This document shows positions 52,776-63,164 of a stretch of 64,000 nt of DNA, one piece after another; within the stretch, counting starts at the first letter, position 1, and every line of letters begins with the position of its first letter. The notes beneath the pieces were generated by a model that saw only the letters and a program-made list of their open reading frames with translations, was not told the origin of the DNA and ran no database searches. This DNA comes from Flavobacteriales bacterium (GTDB lineage Bacteria; Bacteroidota; Bacteroidia; Flavobacteriales_D; Crocinitomicaceae): assembly GCA_947454525.1 (NCBI GenBank), contig CANGJM010000013.1, positions 29,398-93,397 on the forward strand. Reading direction: 5' to 3'. Both the position numbers and the translations under genes were made by a program.

Positions 52776-54044
52776 TTACAGACCGAGAAGAACTTCTAAT
52801 GGATCTTTTGAACCAAAGATCATTCTTTCTGGGTGTTCTAACATTTCTTTTACTTTCACTAGGAATCCAACGGATTCTTTTCCATCGATGATGCGGTGGT
52901 CGTAGGACAAGGCCACATACATGATTGGACGAATTTCCACTTTCCCGTTAATTGCTACCGGACGCTCCACAACGTTGTGCATTCCAAGGATGGCAGATTG
53001 AGGTGGATTAATGATTGGAGTAGATAACATCGATCCGAAAACCCCGCCATTTGTGATGGTGAATGTCCCGCCAGTCATGTCTTCTGGTGTGATTTTTCCA
53101 TCGCGTGCTTTGATCGCCAAACGTTTGATTTCGCGTTCGATTTCCGCCAAGGACATTTGTTCTGCGTTGCGAACAACAGGAACCATGAGTCCTTTTGGTG
53201 AAGAAACGGCGATACCGATGTCTGCGTAATCGTGGAAAATCATTTCGTTTCCGCTGATTTGTCCGTTTACAGATGGATATAAGTTTAATGCTTCTGTCAC
53301 CGCTTTCGTGAAGAAGGACATAAATCCTAGGTTCACTTCGTGGTGTTTAGAAAAGGCATCTTTGTATTTTGCACGCAGGTCCATGATAGGTTTCATGTCC
53401 ACTTCGTTAAACGTCGTCAACATCGCTGTTTCGTTTTTCACAGCAACCAAGCGCTCTGCGATTTTACGACGCAACATCGACATTTTTTCACGGCTTTGGT
53501 TGCGAGATCCGCCCCAAACTTTTGCTGCCTCTGTGGAGAATCCGGCTGACATTGCCTCGATGACATCTTGTTTCGTGATGCGTCCATCTTTACCGCTAGC
53601 TTTCACTTGATTCGCAGAAACATTGTTCTCTTTCATCAATTTCGACGCTGCAGGTGAAGCTGAACCAGCTGCATAGGAATCCGTTTTAATTGGATCTGGA
53701 TTCGGAGCTGCCGCTGCTTTCTCTTCTTTCACTGGAGCTGGAGCTGCTGCTGTAGTTACTTCCGTTGGTTTTGCTGTTGCGGCTGTGCTTCCTGCTGGTT
53801 TCGCTGCGGATGTATCAATTAGACATACCACTTGACCAACTTTTACCACGTCGCCTTCCGCTGCTTTGAGCGTGATGATTCCGCTTTCTTCTGCTGGAAG
53901 TTCGAGTGTTGCTTTGTCGGAATCAACCTCAGCAATTGCTTGGTCTTTTTCAACATAGTCACCGTCAGCAACCAACCAAGTTGCGATTTCTACTTCTGAT
54001 ATTGATTCGCCCGGACTCGGGACTTTCATTTCTAGCATAGCCAT
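52776..54044 (-). CDS. odhB: Dihydrolipoyllysine-residue succinyltransferase (E2 of 2-oxoglutarate dehydrogenase)
   Basis: E2 transfers succinyl groups from lipoate to CoA in the TCA cycle. The ATG at 54044 gives a 422-residue protein starting [20 protein letters not shown] longer frame upstream is not supported. The lipoyl domain has the acceptor Lys in [14 protein letters not shown]. An Ala/Pro-rich linker follows, then the peripheral subunit-binding domain ([20 protein letters not shown]) and the catalytic domain with the His and Asp of [10 protein letters not shown]. It follows odhA by 22 bases and ends in the strong terminator. The E3 gene is not in the window. Confidence 0.96.
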   Translation of the reverse strand: MAMLEMKVPSPGESISEVEIATWLVADGDYVEKDQAIAEVDSDKATLELPAEESGIITLKAAEGDVVKVGQVVCLIDTSAAKPAGSTAATAKPTEVTTAAAPAPVKEEKAAAAPNPDPIKTDSYAAGSASPAASKLMKENNVSANQVKASGKDGRITKQDVIEAMSAGFSTEAAKVWGGSRNQSREKMSMLRRKIAERLVAVKNETAMLTTFNEVDMKPIMDLRAKYKDAFSKHHEVNLGFMSFFTKAVTEALNLYPSVNGQISGNEMIFHDYADIGIAVSSPKGLMVPVVRNAEQMSLAEIEREIKRLAIKARDGKITPEDMTGGTFTITNGGVFGSMLSTPIINPPQSAILGMHNVVERPVAINGKVEIRPIMYVALSYDHRIIDGKESVGFLVKVKEMLEHPERMIFGSKDPLEVLLGL

Positions 54045-54066
54045 AATTTCTTTTTTTAAGCTCGTA

Positions 54067-56778
54067 TTATTTTGCGAAAGCAAAGATGTCACTGAACAAC
54101 TTCGCTAATCTAATTTCGTGTAATTTTTTTGATCCTTCGGCAGAAGCTGCAGAAGCGGAACGACAAATTCCTTGAATTGGAAGGTGACGCATGCTCATCG
54201 CGATGTGTGTCCATGCCCCCATATTCGCTGGTTCTTCTTGTGCCCAAAGGATATTTTTCGCCTTGTATTTTGCCAAAATGGCATCAATTTGAATTTGAGG
54301 AAGTGGGTAAAGTTGCTCCACACGAACGAATGCCATGTTTTTCACGCCAAGTTCTTCTGCTTTCACTTTCATTTCGTAGTAGAATTTACCGCTACAAAGA
54401 ACCACTGTGTCCACTGTTTTTGCTGTTGCTGTCGGATCGTCTAATACTTCTTGGAAGGAACCGCTTGCTAATTCCGCTAGGCTAGATGTTGCAGCAGGAT
54501 AACGAAGTAACATTTTAGGAGAGAAAACAACCAACGGTTTTCTGAAATCCCTTTTCATTTGTCTTCTCAACAAATGGAAATGGTTCGCAGGAGTGGATGT
54601 ATTGACGATTTGCATATTCAAATCAGCACATTGCTGTAAGAATCGTTCCATTCTTCCCGATGAGTGTTCTGCACCTTGTCCTTCGTAACCGTGAGGAAGT
54701 AACATCACTAGTCCACTTTGTGTTGCCCATTTGTCTTCTCCGGCAGAAATAAATTGGTCGATCATGATTTGCGCTCCGTTGAAGAAGTCTCCAAATTGTG
54801 CTTCCCAAATAGTCAAGGAGTTTGGAGTTGCCAAAGAGTAACCGTATTCAAATCCAAGAACACCGTATTCCGATAACAGGGAGTTGTAAATCGAGAAGTT
54901 TGCTTGTTTTTCAGAAAGCAAGTTCAAGGTTTCGATTTCTTCTTCCGTATCCTCTGTTTTCACGACAGCGTGACGGTGGGAGAATGTCCCGCGTTCAACG
55001 TCTTGTCCGGAAATACGAACGGGATGTCCTTCTGTCAATAACGTTGCGTAAGCAAGCATCTCGGCAGAACCCCAATCTAATTTATCGTCCTTGAACGCAT
55101 TCAATCGATCTTCAAAGATTTTGGCAATTTTTCGGAAGTATTTTTTTCCTTCTGGAAGCGTGGACAATTTAACGCCAAGTTCCATTAATTTCTTTTTGTC
55201 TAAACCTGTTTTTGGCGAAGCATCGAAGTCCTTTTGAGTTCCGTGGCGGTATTTATCCCACGTTAAACTCAAAAAGTCATACACCAAGGCTTTTTCATTC
55301 TTACGAGAAGCAGTGAATTCATCCTCCAAAAATTGTTGGTATTCTTCTTCGATTTTCTTCGCTTCATCTTTGGATAAAATCGCTTCTCTTTCGAGTTGCT
55401 CTAGGTAAATATCCTTCGGATTCGGGTGTTTTGCAATGATGTTGTACAATTTCGGTTGCGTGAATTTTGGTTCGTCACCTTCGTTGTGTCCGTATTTACG
55501 GTAACAAAGCAAGTCAATAAAAATATCGCGGTGGAATTGTTGTCTGTATTCCATAGCGATTTCGATGGTTTGAACAACCGCTTCGATGTCGTCTCCGTTT
55601 ACGTGGAAGACAGGACACAAAGTCGTTTTCGCTACATCGGTACAATAGGTAGATGAACGTGCATCCAAGTAGTTTGTGGTGAATCCAACCTGATTATTGA
55701 CAACGATGTGAATGGTTCCGCCTGCGCGGTATCCATCGAGCTGTGCCATCTGAATGGTTTCGTACACGATGCCTTGTCCAGCGACTGCCGCATCTCCGTG
55801 AATCAACACCGGACATACTTTGCTTTCGTCGTGGAATACTTGATCGATTTTCGCACGAGAAATTCCTTCCACAACCGTATTTACTGCCTCAAGGTGAGAT
55901 GGATTCGGTGCGAGGGTGAGTCCAATTTCCTTGTCGCCGTTCATTTTCACGTGGGATGTAAATCCTTGGTGGTATTTTACGTCGCCATCAAAATATCCTT
56001 CAAAGTCGAATTGTTTTCCTTCGAATTCAGAGAAGATGTCACGTGGACGTTTCTCGAAAATATTTGTCAAGGTATTTAAGCGTCCACGGTGAGCCATTCC
56101 CATGACGAAGTACTCCACACCTAGGCTTGATCCTTTTTGAACAAGGGTATCCAAGGCTGGAATTAAGGCTTCACCACCTTCGATGGAGAATCGTTTTTGA
56201 CCAACGAACTTTTTACCAAGAAACGCTTCAAATCCAGATGCTTCATTGAGTTTCTTGAAGATTTGAATCTTGCGGTTTTTATCAAAAGATGGACGATTAT
56301 TTAATTCAATTTTGTTGCGGAACCAATCGATGCGGTCTGGATCACGCATGTAGATGTATTCGATCCCGATGGACTGACAGTACGTTAATTCCAAATGAGC
56401 GATGATGTCACTCAATTTTGCTGCACCGATACCGATTTCTTCACCTGCTTGAAAAACGACATTTAAATCAGCTTCGCTTAATCCGAAATTACTGATTTCA
56501 AGAGTTGGCGCATATTGTCTACGTTCGCGAACAGGATTAGTCTTCGTGAAGAGGTGTCCTCGTGTTCGGTAGCCATTGATGAGGTTTAATACCTTAAACT
56601 CTTTGACATAATTTTCTGGTATGGCGCCTTTCTCCTCAAAATTTGTTTGAGCAAATTCAAATCCTTCGAAGAATTTACTCCAACTACTATCTACATTCTC
56701 TGGGTTCTGACGATATTGTTCGTACAGATATTCGATGGCATTAACATCGGCATTTCCCACATATGAAATCTTGTCCAT
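54067..56778 (-). CDS. odhA: 2-oxoglutarate dehydrogenase E1 component
   Basis: E1 decarboxylates 2-oxoglutarate with thiamine diphosphate and passes the succinyl group to E2 lipoate. The ATG at 56778 is preferred over a TTG nine bases upstream and gives 903 residues, the usual length. The N-terminus has the E1 pattern [20 protein letters not shown]. Central motifs are [16 protein letters not shown] and [19 protein letters not shown], and the pyrimidine domain has [20 protein letters not shown]. All typical features are present. It is the first gene of the odhA-odhB operon and has a matching promoter. Confidence 0.97.
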   Translation of the reverse strand: MDKISYVGNADVNAIEYLYEQYRQNPENVDSSWSKFFEGFEFAQTNFEEKGAIPENYVKEFKVLNLINGYRTRGHLFTKTNPVRERRQYAPTLEISNFGLSEADLNVVFQAGEEIGIGAAKLSDIIAHLELTYCQSIGIEYIYMRDPDRIDWFRNKIELNNRPSFDKNRKIQIFKKLNEASGFEAFLGKKFVGQKRFSIEGGEALIPALDTLVQKGSSLGVEYFVMGMAHRGRLNTLTNIFEKRPRDIFSEFEGKQFDFEGYFDGDVKYHQGFTSHVKMNGDKEIGLTLAPNPSHLEAVNTVVEGISRAKIDQVFHDESKVCPVLIHGDAAVAGQGIVYETIQMAQLDGYRAGGTIHIVVNNQVGFTTNYLDARSSTYCTDVAKTTLCPVFHVNGDDIEAVVQTIEIAMEYRQQFHRDIFIDLLCYRKYGHNEGDEPKFTQPKLYNIIAKHPNPKDIYLEQLEREAILSKDEAKKIEEEYQQFLEDEFTASRKNEKALVYDFLSLTWDKYRHGTQKDFDASPKTGLDKKKLMELGVKLSTLPEGKKYFRKIAKIFEDRLNAFKDDKLDWGSAEMLAYATLLTEGHPVRISGQDVERGTFSHRHAVVKTEDTEEEIETLNLLSEKQANFSIYNSLLSEYGVLGFEYGYSLATPNSLTIWEAQFGDFFNGAQIMIDQFISAGEDKWATQSGLVMLLPHGYEGQGAEHSSGRMERFLQQCADLNMQIVNTSTPANHFHLLRRQMKRDFRKPLVVFSPKMLLRYPAATSSLAELASGSFQEVLDDPTATAKTVDTVVLCSGKFYYEMKVKAEELGVKNMAFVRVEQLYPLPQIQIDAILAKYKAKNILWAQEEPANMGAWTHIAMSMRHLPIQGICRSASAASAEGSKKLHEIRLAKLFSDIFAFAK

Positions 56779-57096
56779 TCGCTTCAATCCTTTTATTTCA
56801 GGGCAAAGTTAGCTATTTGAGCTCAAAATGAAGGAAATGTTAAGGCAAGATTAAGGCGTTTTGTAGGTCGTTAATGGATGGCAAATCGCCACGTTATTTT
56901 GTAGTGAAATGAACTTTGGAAACGCGTTAGTCCTTTATCTATTGGGACTTAAGCCGTTGTTTCCTATTTGGGAGCCTTTTAACGTCATCTTGTAAAACCA
57001 CGCGTTCAACTCATTCCAAATCATTACTACGCAAAAATAGTGCGGAATAAATAGCAAGGTGTCACATTTCACTCCGCTTTAAAAATGTGACAAACA
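56779..57096. other. Intergenic region between odhA and the protease gene
   Basis: About 320 bases have no coding frame I would trust. They contain the odhA promoter (56804-56811), a second -7 match (TATTTTTG on the minus strand, 57039-57032), and a perfect inverted repeat, TGTCACATTT (57062-57071) with AAATGTGACA (57085-57094), separated by 13 bases. The rest holds nothing recognisable. Confidence 0.5.
56804..56811 (-). promoter_or_regulatory. -7 element of the odhA-odhB promoter
   Basis: TAACTTTG on the minus strand, identical to the glyS -7 box. No TTTG at 19 bases is seen. The start would be about 22 bases before the odhA ATG. Confidence 0.5.
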
Positions 57097-57122
57097 AAAA
57101 AAGGCTCCAAGTGGAGCCTTTT
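57097..57122. terminator. Terminator after the protease gene
   Basis: A strong stem of AAAAGGCTCCA with TGGAGCCTTTT and a two-base loop lies 20 bases after the protease stop codon, with a T-run on the minus strand. Confidence 0.9.
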
Positions 57123-57141
57123 CTACGAATGAATTCGGTTC

Positions 57142-59562
57142 TTATTTTTTCACGAAGCGTTTTGTCACGGCGTAGTCATCAGAGAGGATTCTGATTTGGT
57201 ACATTCCTTGAGCAAGGTTGCTTGTATTCATTTTCAGGATAGATCCTTGATTGGCTGGAACAACTTGAAGTACTTTGCCGCTTAGGTCAAGGATTTCAAT
57301 GCTAGTAACATCCGTATCAATGTTTTGCATGTCCACGAATAATTCATTTTCCGTTGGATTCGGGTACACAGAAATAGCATCCAAAGGATTTTCCGTAAGT
57401 CCACTTGACGCAGTAATATTGATCAGGTAATCTTCCACTTCTCCGTATGTACTTTGTCCACATGGATCTATTGCACCGTCAACAGAATATGAAATGCGAA
57501 CACGCATACGAACGTTTCCGAGTGTTGCAGATGTTGGAACGGTAAAGTTGAACACATTGGACCATCCAGCAGCAACAATCACATAGGCTACTTGCTCCCC
57601 TGGATCACTGAAACTATTGTTATTGTTGAAATCAATCCACCCAGCAACTTCGTCGTCAGTGTATGCTTGTGCTGTTTGACCTATGATTCCTGGTAGAATA
57701 GTCAAGTCATATGCCGTTCCTTTTGCTAATGAAGTTGTGATGCTCGTGTAATCACCGTATCCACCGGTTGAACAACTTGTCGTGTTGTTGATGGTATTCA
57801 AGGTAACGGTATTGATGTATTCATCACATGTAGCAGAAGAACCTGCGCAAGGTCCAGTCATCGCTGCAACAACGATGTAGTTGTTTTTAATTTCACTATC
57901 CGAACCTTGTGCATTTGTTGCAGTCAAGGTGATGGTGTATTGTCCAACCGTATTGAAAGTAATTTGTGGATTTTGGCTTGTAGCACTTGTTCCTGCTGCA
58001 TACGCCCATCCAGTCGCTGGAGCAACTGTCCATGCCCATGAAGTTGGAAGACCTGTTGTTAAATCCGTAAATTGAACCGTCGTTGCCGGTGTTACATTCG
58101 TTTGATTTGCAACAAAGTTTGCCACAGGAGCTGTAGGAACAACCACTGAACAAGGATCATTTGATCCCGCTAGTTGCAAAACACCAGAGTTTGTTGGATC
58201 TAACCAAGGTTTCAACTGACGATTAGTCGCTGTTCCATTGCTTGTCCAGTGGAACGCAACTTTACCATATTGGTCCGGAGCAGTTTGTGCGGTACAAAAC
58301 GATCCACCACCTGTCAAAGTTCCGATTACGTATCCTTGCGAACTGTTAAATAATGGAGATCCAGATGAACCACCTTCTGTTACACCGTATCCATTTGTAT
58401 TGGATGTCCAAGTTACTCGCCAGTGTGAACCAGTAGCTGTGCCCCATTGCGTGCTCACTGTATTTCCTGTAAAAGTGGAGATTTTCTTAATGTCTCCGGC
58501 TGGATGATGAATACCTGCTCCACCCGTAGTTGCCGCTGTGTTCGCATTCCATCCATTCCAATACGCATTGAAAGCGGTAGATTTTAACTGTGTAATAACT
58601 GAAGCTTCGTTACTAGCTGTTCCCATTTTAACGAGTAAAAAGTCCGAGCCAGAGTTCCCTCCGCCGTCACCTGCATCTGCAATGCGTAAACATCCTGTAA
58701 TGAAATGACTTGCCAAAGAGCCTACTGTTGTTGGATTCGTACAAGTCGGTGCTTCGTAACCAAAGTAGAATTTCCATTGTGTCATGTTTGCCGTTGTTGC
58801 ATTCACCCCACAGTGAAGAGCTGTTAAAAAGTATGGTTTACAGTCAGCAGCGGTATTGTTAATCAAGGTTCCTGAACACCATCCAGCTTGTGCGCCTTCC
58901 ACAACGTATAAACGAGCCACACCGCGTTTTTCATCCTGCCAAGGATCTCCAACAGGTGTACAGTTTACGTTTACTTCACAAACGTCGGACTCATTAATTT
59001 TTTGAGCACTTGGATTTCCAGTTGAACGGTAATTGTACATGATGCGATCCATGTCAATCACGGACGGAGTTGTGTTTTTAGGTTCTGTTAAGGTCAAGAT
59101 TAATTTATCTCCGAAACACAAGGCTGCGTTCTGACGAAAATGTTCTTGCACGTCAGCAGCGGTCATGATTGGATGAACATCTTGTCCTTTCATGTTCTGA
59201 ATGCGCAAGGTTGTCCCACCGTAGATTTTAAACGTTTCAAACAAGAAACTAATCGCTTCTGCACCTGGAGCATTGACGATTAATTGCCATTGACGGTCGC
59301 CATTGGATAAGGTAGACCAGATTCCGCTATTTGCGGTATTGACATTGGTTAATCGAGCCACGGCGATTCTGTAAAGCAAGCCTTGGCGGTCTCTCAATGC
59401 ATCTTCTTCCGCTAATTGTGCACGGTCTGGTGCCTCAACGCTGCGAACGGGAATGTCCTTGGAGAATTCGAATTTATTGATGTTTGACATGTAGGATTGC
59501 CCGAATAAATTCGCGCTCACCATTAACACCAACACCAATGTGGATAGTACTAATTTTTTCAT
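57142..59562 (-). CDS. T9SS-exported lysyl endopeptidase-like serine protease with PKD and GEVED domains
   Basis: The 806-residue protein has a signal peptide (1-21), a propeptide of about 180 residues, and a trypsin-fold protease domain. The catalytic triad is visible: His in FLTALHCG, Asp in GSDFLLVKMG, and Ser in EGGSSGSPLF. The context GIHHPAGDIKKISTF matches the Achromobacter lysyl endopeptidase (Lys-C) group, which cleaves after Lys. A PKD domain follows (FTDLTTGLPTSWAWTV region), then a GEVED domain with GWIDFNNNNSFSDPGEQV, and a T9SS type A sorting domain (ISVYPNPTENELFVDMQN). It is a stand-alone gene with its own promoter and terminator. It probably digests extracellular protein. Substrate specificity is not confirmed. 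Confidence 0.87.
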   Translation of the reverse strand: MKKLVLSTLVLVLMVSANLFGQSYMSNINKFEFSKDIPVRSVEAPDRAQLAEEDALRDRQGLLYRIAVARLTNVNTANSGIWSTLSNGDRQWQLIVNAPGAEAISFLFETFKIYGGTTLRIQNMKGQDVHPIMTAADVQEHFRQNAALCFGDKLILTLTEPKNTTPSVIDMDRIMYNYRSTGNPSAQKINESDVCEVNVNCTPVGDPWQDEKRGVARLYVVEGAQAGWCSGTLINNTAADCKPYFLTALHCGVNATTANMTQWKFYFGYEAPTCTNPTTVGSLASHFITGCLRIADAGDGGGNSGSDFLLVKMGTASNEASVITQLKSTAFNAYWNGWNANTAATTGGAGIHHPAGDIKKISTFTGNTVSTQWGTATGSHWRVTWTSNTNGYGVTEGGSSGSPLFNSSQGYVIGTLTGGGSFCTAQTAPDQYGKVAFHWTSNGTATNRQLKPWLDPTNSGVLQLAGSNDPCSVVVPTAPVANFVANQTNVTPATTVQFTDLTTGLPTSWAWTVAPATGWAYAAGTSATSQNPQITFNTVGQYTITLTATNAQGSDSEIKNNYIVVAAMTGPCAGSSATCDEYINTVTLNTINNTTSCSTGGYGDYTSITTSLAKGTAYDLTILPGIIGQTAQAYTDDEVAGWIDFNNNNSFSDPGEQVAYVIVAAGWSNVFNFTVPTSATLGNVRMRVRISYSVDGAIDPCGQSTYGEVEDYLINITASSGLTENPLDAISVYPNPTENELFVDMQNIDTDVTSIEILDLSGKVLQVVPANQGSILKMNTSNLAQGMYQIRILSDDYAVTKRFVKK

Positions 59563-59590
59563 GGTTTGATAGTTTGTTGTAATTTCACCT

Positions 59591-59620
59591 CAAAAATAGA
59601 ACTTTTTCTTAATTTTCAAA
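59591..59620 (-). promoter_or_regulatory. Promoter of the protease gene
   Basis: TTTG, 18 bases, then TATTTTTG on the minus strand, with both boxes matching the consensus. Transcription would begin about 25 bases before the protease start codon. It overlaps the upstream region of the divergent response regulator gene. Confidence 0.6.
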
Positions 59621-59623
59621 GGT

Positions 59624-60307
59624 ATGTTGCGTGTTTGTTTGGTCGAAGATGAACAAAGTTTAGTGGAACTAATCTCCCTTAATCTGGAGATGGAGGGCTA
59701 TCATGTTCAGTGTTTTTCGGATGGACAACGCGCATTGGATGTTTTATCGAAACCCTTTCATTTTGACCTGATTATTTTGGACGTGATGTTGCCACATGTG
59801 AACGGATTCGACATTTGCCGTGAAATCCGTAAACACGATGCCACGCCTATTTTGTTTTTGTCCGCGAAGGGAACAACTGCCGATCGTGTTGCAGGACTCA
59901 AACTAGGTGCGAATGATTATTTGGCGAAACCCTTTGACCTCGAAGAATTGTTGTTGAAAGTTCAGATTCTGACCCAAGGACTCGTCAGTGCTGAAGCACA
60001 GAGCTACATGAAAATTGGTGATTTCCGCATTGATTTTAGCACCTTCAGCGTACAAAACGAGGATGGACTAGCCGTTCATCAATTTTCGAAGCGTGAAATG
60101 GAATTATTGACTTTGTTTCACGAGAAAGAAGGCAAAGTGATTTCTAGAAATGAGATTTTGGACCGCGTTTGGGGAACAGATCAGTTTCCAACGACACGTA
60201 CCATCGATAATTACATTCTTGTTTTTAGAAAGTTGTTCGAAGCGGATCCCAAGACTCCACAACATTTCTTTTCCATTCGAGGAGTGGGATACAAGTTTGT
60301 TTCTTAG
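59624..60307 (+). CDS. OmpR/PhoB family response regulator (orphan)
   Basis: The 227-residue protein has a receiver domain (1-120) with LVEDEQSLVEL, phosphoacceptor Asp53 in LIILDVMLPHVNGFD, the Thr/Ser region LFLSAKG and Lys in ANDYLAKPFDLEE. A winged-helix C-terminal domain ends in FSIRGVGYKFVS. No histidine kinase gene adjoins it on either side, so its partner is elsewhere. It is divergent from the protease gene with only 61 bases between the starts, so it may regulate that gene. Its stop codon overlaps the end of the convergent transporter gene by four bases. Confidence 0.9.
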   Translation: MLRVCLVEDEQSLVELISLNLEMEGYHVQCFSDGQRALDVLSKPFHFDLIILDVMLPHVNGFDICREIRKHDATPILFLSAKGTTADRVAGLKLGANDYLAKPFDLEELLLKVQILTQGLVSAEAQSYMKIGDFRIDFSTFSVQNEDGLAVHQFSKREMELLTLFHEKEGKVISRNEILDRVWGTDQFPTTRTIDNYILVFRKLFEADPKTPQHFFSIRGVGYKFVS

Positions 60308-61617
60308 TGAGTTGGGGAGTTAATCTCCTCTGGACGGTGTTCATGTTTGAACAAGATTGCAAACAACACCGCTACCACCAAACAATATCCTGCAAAAGTG
60401 ATCCAAGTGAAATGCCAGTTAATGGTTCCGTCTGAAAACGTAAAGTAGCGATCAATCACCCAGCTGCTGATCATGGTTCCAAAGTACGCACCGAATCCAT
60501 TCGTCATCATGATGAATAATCCTTGTGCACTGGAACGCAAGCGAGAATCGGTCGTTGTTTCGATGTACATGGATCCAGAGATCAAGAAGAAGTCAAAGGC
60601 CATTCCGTAAACGATGCACGATAACACGATGAACACACTTCCCATTGGCACCATTCCGAAGGCAAAGAATCCGTAGCGCAAAACCCAAGCGAACAAGGCG
60701 AATAACATCACGTTTTTCATCCCGAATTTCTTCAAGAAGAATGGAATGGTTAAAATAAATGCTGTTTCCGAAAACTGTGAAATGGAGTAGATGATGGTGG
60801 AATATTTTTCCACCACTGATCCCGTAGGGAAGCCACTTAAAAAGGCATCACCGTACATATTCGATAATTGCAAGGCCGCACCAAGCAACATGGAAAACAC
60901 GAAGAACAAGGCCATTTTGTACGAACCAAATAAACGAAAAGCATCTAGTCCGAGCATGGAAACCAAGGATTTTTTCTCGGCACTTTTTCCTTCAGGTGAA
61001 CACGCAGGTAGGGTGAAGGCGTAGAGTCCAAGTAGGATGGCGCTCACGCCCGCAATGACAAACTGCATGGAATTGTCTTTGCTTCCGGTCAAGTTTGTGG
61101 TCCACATGGCAGCGATGAAGCCGACAGTTCCCCAAACGCGAATGGAAGGAAAATCTTTGACCACGTTTCCGTTGAACATGTTTAGAATGCGGTAGGAAAC
61201 GGAGTTTGACAAAGAAATGGTTGGCATGTAGCAAATCATTCCGGCGAAAATCACCCAATACAGCACATCGTATTCCGGCATGTTTGAGAAGAAGGGAACG
61301 TTTTTTTGAACGAAGCTTAGGTTAGGGATGAGCAACAAAATACTTCCGTAGCAAATGTGCAATAATCCATACAGACGTTCTGCGCGCATCCATTTATCGG
61401 CAATGATTCCGATGATGGAAGGCATGAGGATTGAAGACAAGGCTAAAGTCGAAAAAATCGCTCCGAATTGTCCGAAGGTCCAACCTTTTCCAACGGTGCA
61501 ATACGTTCCGATGGTTGTTAACCAAGCTCCCCATACGAAGAACTGTAAAAAGCTCATCGCTGTTAATTTGTACTTGATGGTCGAAATAGAGGTATTAATC
61601 GCGTCGTTTGATTTCAT
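60304..61617 (-). CDS. Nucleoside:H+ symporter-type MFS transporter (NupG-like)
   Basis: The 437-residue protein has about 12 membrane helices. The ATG at 61617 is chosen over a GTG three bases upstream. The N-terminus has LTAMSFLQFFVWGAWLTTIG, and the pattern IIGIIADKWMRAERLYGLLH follows the second helix, as in NHS family transporters. Loop residues and helix pattern fit nucleoside permeases of Bacteroidota. It likely takes up nucleosides from the periplasm with protons. The start overlaps the end of the bifunctional nuclease gene by 23 bases. Confidence 0.85.
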   Translation of the reverse strand: MKSNDAINTSISTIKYKLTAMSFLQFFVWGAWLTTIGTYCTVGKGWTFGQFGAIFSTLALSSILMPSIIGIIADKWMRAERLYGLLHICYGSILLLIPNLSFVQKNVPFFSNMPEYDVLYWVIFAGMICYMPTISLSNSVSYRILNMFNGNVVKDFPSIRVWGTVGFIAAMWTTNLTGSKDNSMQFVIAGVSAILLGLYAFTLPACSPEGKSAEKKSLVSMLGLDAFRLFGSYKMALFFVFSMLLGAALQLSNMYGDAFLSGFPTGSVVEKYSTIIYSISQFSETAFILTIPFFLKKFGMKNVMLFALFAWVLRYGFFAFGMVPMGSVFIVLSCIVYGMAFDFFLISGSMYIETTTDSRLRSSAQGLFIMMTNGFGAYFGTMISSWVIDRYFTFSDGTINWHFTWITFAGYCLVVAVLFAILFKHEHRPEEINSPTH

Positions 61618-62185
61618 CACGTATTTTAGAGGCTAGTTCATAATCTTCATTTTCAATCGCCTCCATCAGTTGATTGGAAAGCTCCTCCAAACTGACATCC
61701 TTCCACTGGTTTCCATCTGCGGAAAACACGTGTTCTTCTTCCTCATCCTCGTCAAAATCAAATGTATCGTCGGTGGCATTTTCTGCTCCACCCACTTCAT
61801 CTAAAATGATTCCTAGGGTGTAAATTGGTGCATTAAAGCGAACCCCAATGGCAATCGCATCCGATGTTCGGCTATCGATTTCCGTTTGTTGTCCGTCCTT
61901 CTCACAAATCAATTTCGAATAGAAGACACCTTCTTGAAATTTATAGATGAGGATTTCCTTCACGCTGACCCCAAAAGATTTGCAAAAAGATTTGAATAAA
62001 TCGTGTGTAAGGGGACGAGAGGGAACCATTTTCTCTAATTCTACGGCAATTGCTTGCGCCTCGAATCCACCAATGACAATGGGTAATTTTCGTTTCCCTG
62101 CGACCTCAAGAAGGGTCAGGACGTACGAGCCAGACTGTGTTTGGCTGTAGGCGATCCCTGTTATTTCCAACTTGATTTTCTGCAT
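61595..62185 (-). CDS. Bifunctional nuclease family protein (DUF151 with UvrB/UvrC motif)
   Basis: The 196-residue protein has a DUF151 domain (about 1-130) with LPIVIGGFEAQAIAVELE and DSRTSDAIAIGVRFNAPIYT. An acidic linker (about 135-155, DFDEDEEEE) precedes a C-terminal UvrB/UvrC motif ending ENEDYELASKIRDEIKRRD. DUF151 proteins have in-vitro nuclease activity in a few organisms and are linked to stress or toxin-gene regulation in others. This protein's job is not known. It lies 27 bases after etfA and overlaps the transporter gene. Confidence 0.88.
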   Translation of the reverse strand: MQKIKLEITGIAYSQTQSGSYVLTLLEVAGKRKLPIVIGGFEAQAIAVELEKMVPSRPLTHDLFKSFCKSFGVSVKEILIYKFQEGVFYSKLICEKDGQQTEIDSRTSDAIAIGVRFNAPIYTLGIILDEVGGAENATDDTFDFDEDEEEEHVFSADGNQWKDVSLEELSNQLMEAIENEDYELASKIRDEIKRRD

Positions 62186-62212
62186 AACTCTTGTTTCTAA
62201 CGAAGATACGGA

Positions 62213-63154
62213 TTAATGTTGAGTTGCTTTGAAACGTTTCACTGCTTCCGTTAACTTCGGAATTACGTCAAACGCATCACCAACTACACCGTAATCTGCT
62301 GCTTTGAAGAATGGTGCTTCTGTGTCTGTATTCACGACAACGATCACTTTGGATCCGTTTACACCTGCAAGGTGTTGAATTGCTCCAGAAATTCCGACTG
62401 CAATGTATAAGTTTGGACGAATCGCCACACCTGTTTGACCCACGTGTTCGTGGTGAGGTCTCCAACCGATGTCTGCTACTGGACGCGAACAAGCTGTTGC
62501 TGCGCCAAGTGCTGTTGCCAATTCTTCGATCATTCCCCAGTTCTCTGGACCTTTCAATCCACGTCCTGCAGAAACGACTAATTCAGCCTCTGGCAATGGA
62601 ATATTTCCTTCTGGTTTTTTCGTTTCTAGTACGCTAATCGCGGATGCTCCAGCTAATCCACTTGTTTCTTCCACGGAACATGCGCTTCCTGTTTTTTCAG
62701 GTTGGATGCTGTTTGGCAACAAGGAAATAATTTGTTTTGCGCTCGCTACTTTCACGTATCCAACTGCTTTTCCAGAGAATACGTTCACTTTCACAGAACC
62801 ATCTGCTTCCGGAATAGCGATTGCGCCAGCTACCAATCCAGCTTTCATGCGAACAGAAAGTCTTGGAGCGACAGCTTTTCCATAAATATCATGTGAGAAA
62901 ATAACCGTTGAAGCAGAAACTTGATCTGCGACAGCCGCTACTAAACGCGCGAGTTGTTGTGGATCTTCTCCATCCACAGAACGGTCAACCAATACTTTTG
63001 ACGCGCCGTATTCACCTAGTTGAGCTAATTGCTCATTCGAAGCGGAACCGTTTGTGATCACTGTCACATCGCCACTTAATTTTTTACCGTAAGTCACTGT
63101 TTCCAAAGCTGCTTTGGATAATCCAGTTGTTGAATTGATATATACGAGTACCAT
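62213..63154 (-). CDS. etfA: Electron transfer flavoprotein alpha subunit
   Basis: EtfA holds the FAD of the heterodimer that takes electrons from acyl-CoA dehydrogenases and passes them to the quinone pool. The 313-residue protein has an N-terminal adenosyl-type domain and the C-terminal FAD site with GRGLKGPENWGMIEELA, ATACSRPVADIGW, VGQTGVAIRPNLYIAVGISG and AIQHLAG. It follows etfB by 10 bases in one operon. Confidence 0.96.
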   Translation of the reverse strand: MVLVYINSTTGLSKAALETVTYGKKLSGDVTVITNGSASNEQLAQLGEYGASKVLVDRSVDGEDPQQLARLVAAVADQVSASTVIFSHDIYGKAVAPRLSVRMKAGLVAGAIAIPEADGSVKVNVFSGKAVGYVKVASAKQIISLLPNSIQPEKTGSACSVEETSGLAGASAISVLETKKPEGNIPLPEAELVVSAGRGLKGPENWGMIEELATALGAATACSRPVADIGWRPHHEHVGQTGVAIRPNLYIAVGISGAIQHLAGVNGSKVIVVVNTDTEAPFFKAADYGVVGDAFDVIPKLTEAVKRFKATQH

Positions 63155-63164
63155 GTGTCTTTTC

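Noticed and set aside
56830..57060. A gene, tRNA or regulatory RNA in the odhA upstream region
   Set aside because: No long open frame, no cloverleaf and no strong hairpin apart from the reported inverted repeat.
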